The notes under the pieces: generated by a model
Told to the model about the DNA's origin: nothing
Seen by the model: only the letters and a program-made list of their open reading frames with translations
The model's database searches: none
Position numbers and translations under genes: made by a program
Source: Deltaproteobacteria bacterium
GTDB taxonomy: Bacteria > Desulfobacterota > WTBG01
Length of the DNA: 6,410 bases
Assembly (NCBI GenBank): GCA_013139225.1
Contig: WTBG01000124.1
Span: 1 to 6,410 of the forward strand
Reading direction: 5' to 3'
Shown here: positions 5,022 through 6,410 of the stretch, piece after piece
Numbering within the stretch: the first letter of the stretch is position 1
Layout: each line of letters begins with the position of its first letter

Positions 5022-6299
5022 ATGGAAAATGTTTTTGATACTCTTAAAAGCCGGGGGTTTGTTGAACAGGTAACGGATGAGCAGGCTGTAAGGAAACTTT
5101 TCTCTAACCCTGTTACGTGCTATACAGGGTTTGACCCTACAGCGTCAACTCTTCATGTAGGAAATCTAGTGCCGATAATGGCTCTGGCTCATGTCCAGAG
5201 AAATGGTCACAAGCCCATTGTGCTCATTGGTGGGGGAACAGGTTTGATAGGTGACCCCAGTGGCAAAACTAAAACACGAGAGATACTTACGGAAGACCAA
5301 ATTGAGGAAAATTCTATATCAATAAAGAAGCAAGTTTCTCAGTATATTGATTTTAGTGAAGACAAAGCCCTGCTTCTCAATAATGCTGATTGGTTGCGTA
5401 AGCTTAATTATATTGAATTTCTTCGTGACACAGGTTGCCATTTCAGTGTTAACAGAATGCTTGCAGCAGAATCTTATAAGGCGAGGTTAAAGACAGGGCT
5501 CAACTTCATAGAGTTTAATTATATGTTGCTTCAAGCCTATGATTTTCTGTACCTCAATAAACATTATCATTGTCTTTTGCAAATGGGGGGTAATGATCAA
5601 TGGGGTAATATTCTGGCAGGTATCGATTTGACTAGAAGAGTTGAAGGAAATGAGGTTTATGGAATGACCTTTCCGCTAATCATTACTGCTTCCGGTGACA
5701 AAATGGGGAAAACGGAGAAGGGGGCTGTATGGTTGGATGGAAATTTAACTTCTCACTATGATTATTACCAGTTTTGGATTAATGCGGATGATGCAGATGT
5801 TGTAAGATTCTTAAAATTGTTTACCTTTTTACCCCAGGATGAGATTGAGTCTCTAGAGGCAATAAGGGGAGAAGAGTTAAATAGTGCTAAGATTGTTTTG
5901 GCGTTTGAGGCCACTAAAATTACTCATGGTGAAAAAAAGGCTATTGAGGCCTGGGAAACTTCTGCTAGTGCTTTTGGATATAGGGAGATAGATAGTAAAT
6001 TATTCCCGTCCAGTACGATCCCAAGGAGCAAGGTTGTAAATGACTTAAGTGGAATGCCAACCAGTGTTATAGATGAGGAGGTTCTTAAAAAAGGTATATG
6101 TGCTTTTGAACTTTTTGCTAATGTAGGGCTTTGTTCTACCAGAAGTGAGGCTCGTCGTTTAATAAGTCAACGGGGTGGATATATTAATGGGGAACCAGTA
6201 GGTAAATATGATGAGATAATTGATTTTAAACACGTTGAAAATGGAAGTATTGTGTTGCGTAGTGGGAAGAAAAAATATCATCGAATAAAAGTTGAGTGA
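5022..6299 (+). CDS. tyrS: tyrosyl-tRNA synthetase
   Basis: This 425-residue class I aminoacyl-tRNA synthetase activates tyrosine with ATP and attaches it to tRNA-Tyr in the cytoplasm. The start ATG 5022 gives MENVFDTLKSRGFVEQVTDE, the normal N-terminus, although the ribosome binding site is weak (GGTAGAG at about 5009-5015). The Rossmann catalytic domain shows Y34, G36 and D38 (CYTGFDPTA) for tyrosine binding, the HIGH-type signature HVGN (45-48), GGGTGLIGDPSGKT, and the tyrosine-pocket block Y173...QMGGNDQWGN (187-196). The KMSKS-type loop is KMGKT (227-231). An S4-like RNA-binding domain occupies roughly residues 357-425 (FELFANVGLCSTRSEARRLI, then YINGE). The length and all motifs are complete. 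The gene is separated from rny by 353 bases and appears to have its own transcript. A strong promoter for the next operon follows. Confidence 0.97.
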   Translation: MENVFDTLKSRGFVEQVTDEQAVRKLFSNPVTCYTGFDPTASTLHVGNLVPIMALAHVQRNGHKPIVLIGGGTGLIGDPSGKTKTREILTEDQIEENSISIKKQVSQYIDFSEDKALLLNNADWLRKLNYIEFLRDTGCHFSVNRMLAAESYKARLKTGLNFIEFNYMLLQAYDFLYLNKHYHCLLQMGGNDQWGNILAGIDLTRRVEGNEVYGMTFPLIITASGDKMGKTEKGAVWLDGNLTSHYDYYQFWINADDADVVRFLKLFTFLPQDEIESLEAIRGEELNSAKIVLAFEATKITHGEKKAIEAWETSASAFGYREIDSKLFPSSTIPRSKVVNDLSGMPTSVIDEEVLKKGICAFELFANVGLCSTRSEARRLISQRGGYINGEPVGKYDEIIDFKHVENGSIVLRSGKKKYHRIKVE

Positions 6300-6329
6300 T
6301 TTGAAAAGTGTTAAGTGGTTGAAAAAACT

Positions 6330-6382
6330 ATAGAAATTTAATGCATTTTTTTCTTGACAATAGAACAAATAAATATTACTAT
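6330..6382 (+). promoter_or_regulatory. strong sigma70 promoter, probably of an rRNA operon
   Basis: TTGACA (6354-6359) and TACTAT (6377-6382) are spaced by exactly 17 bases, close to ideal. The stretch from 6330 to 6353 is A/T-rich with a T-run, like an UP element. Transcription would start near 6389. Together with the boxA-like sequence immediately downstream, this suggests a stable-RNA promoter. Confidence 0.75.
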
Positions 6383-6395
6383 ACTCTCTTGAATT

Positions 6396-6410
6396 GGTTC
6401 TTTGAAAATT
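6396..6410 (+). promoter_or_regulatory. boxA-like antitermination site at window edge
   Basis: GGTTCTTTGAAAATT closely matches the boxA sequence found in rRNA leaders of Bacillus and others (TGTTCTTTGAAAACT). BoxA is bound in nascent RNA by NusB/NusE to prevent premature termination in rRNA operons. It lies within about 10-20 bases of the predicted transcription start and is cut by the end of the window. Confidence 0.55.

Noticed and set aside
6159..6368. A - strand open frame over the end of tyrS
   Set aside because: It overlaps the S4 domain of tyrS and the downstream promoter and has no supporting features.

Overview
The window looks like chromosomal housekeeping DNA from an AT-leaning Gram-negative bacterium with roomy intergenic regions full of small repeats. 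The clearest content is a cell-division pair (zapB-like and zapA), a 6S RNA gene, rny (RNase Y) and tyrS, all on the + strand. The zapA-6S linkage, the use of TTG/GTG starts, the RNase Y and the secreted Ig-like protein would fit Desulfobacterota, Nitrospirota or a Brocadiales-type planctomycete. The sequence alone does not settle which.

Layout. Positions 1-257 hold hairpins and a possible 30-residue membrane peptide on the - strand. Positions 258-1097 (- strand) encode a 279-residue exported protein with a signal peptide and a C-terminal Ig-like (IPT/TIG-type) domain. Positions 1126-1400 are a non-coding element with 20-bp inverted ends, lying just upstream of that gene. A sigma70-like promoter at about 1501-1528 precedes the zapB-like gene (1592-1825) and zapA (1842-2120). 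The 6S RNA follows zapA by about 20 bases (about 2140-2319). A gene-free stretch (2341-3084) carries a second repeat element (about 2741-2925) containing two nested hairpins, and a third, TA-flanked element (2968-3054). RNase Y follows, probably starting at TTG 3103 rather than GTG 3091. A 353-bp gap with two look-alike stem-loops separates it from tyrS (5022-6299). The last 60 bases hold a near-consensus promoter followed by a boxA-like antiterminator sequence, so an rRNA operon probably starts just beyond the window.

How the parts relate. ZapA and the ZapB-like coiled coil support FtsZ ring assembly. 6S RNA modulates the housekeeping RNA polymerase. RNase Y initiates mRNA decay at the membrane. 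TyrS charges tRNA-Tyr. Together with the probable rrn promoter this is a growth and gene-expression neighbourhood. The secreted protein on the opposite strand is unrelated in function. I see no CRISPR array, transposase, defence system or other clearly novel system. The less ordinary content is the three small non-autonomous-looking elements, the hydrophobic micro-ORF coinciding with a long hairpin, and the paired stem-loops before tyrS.
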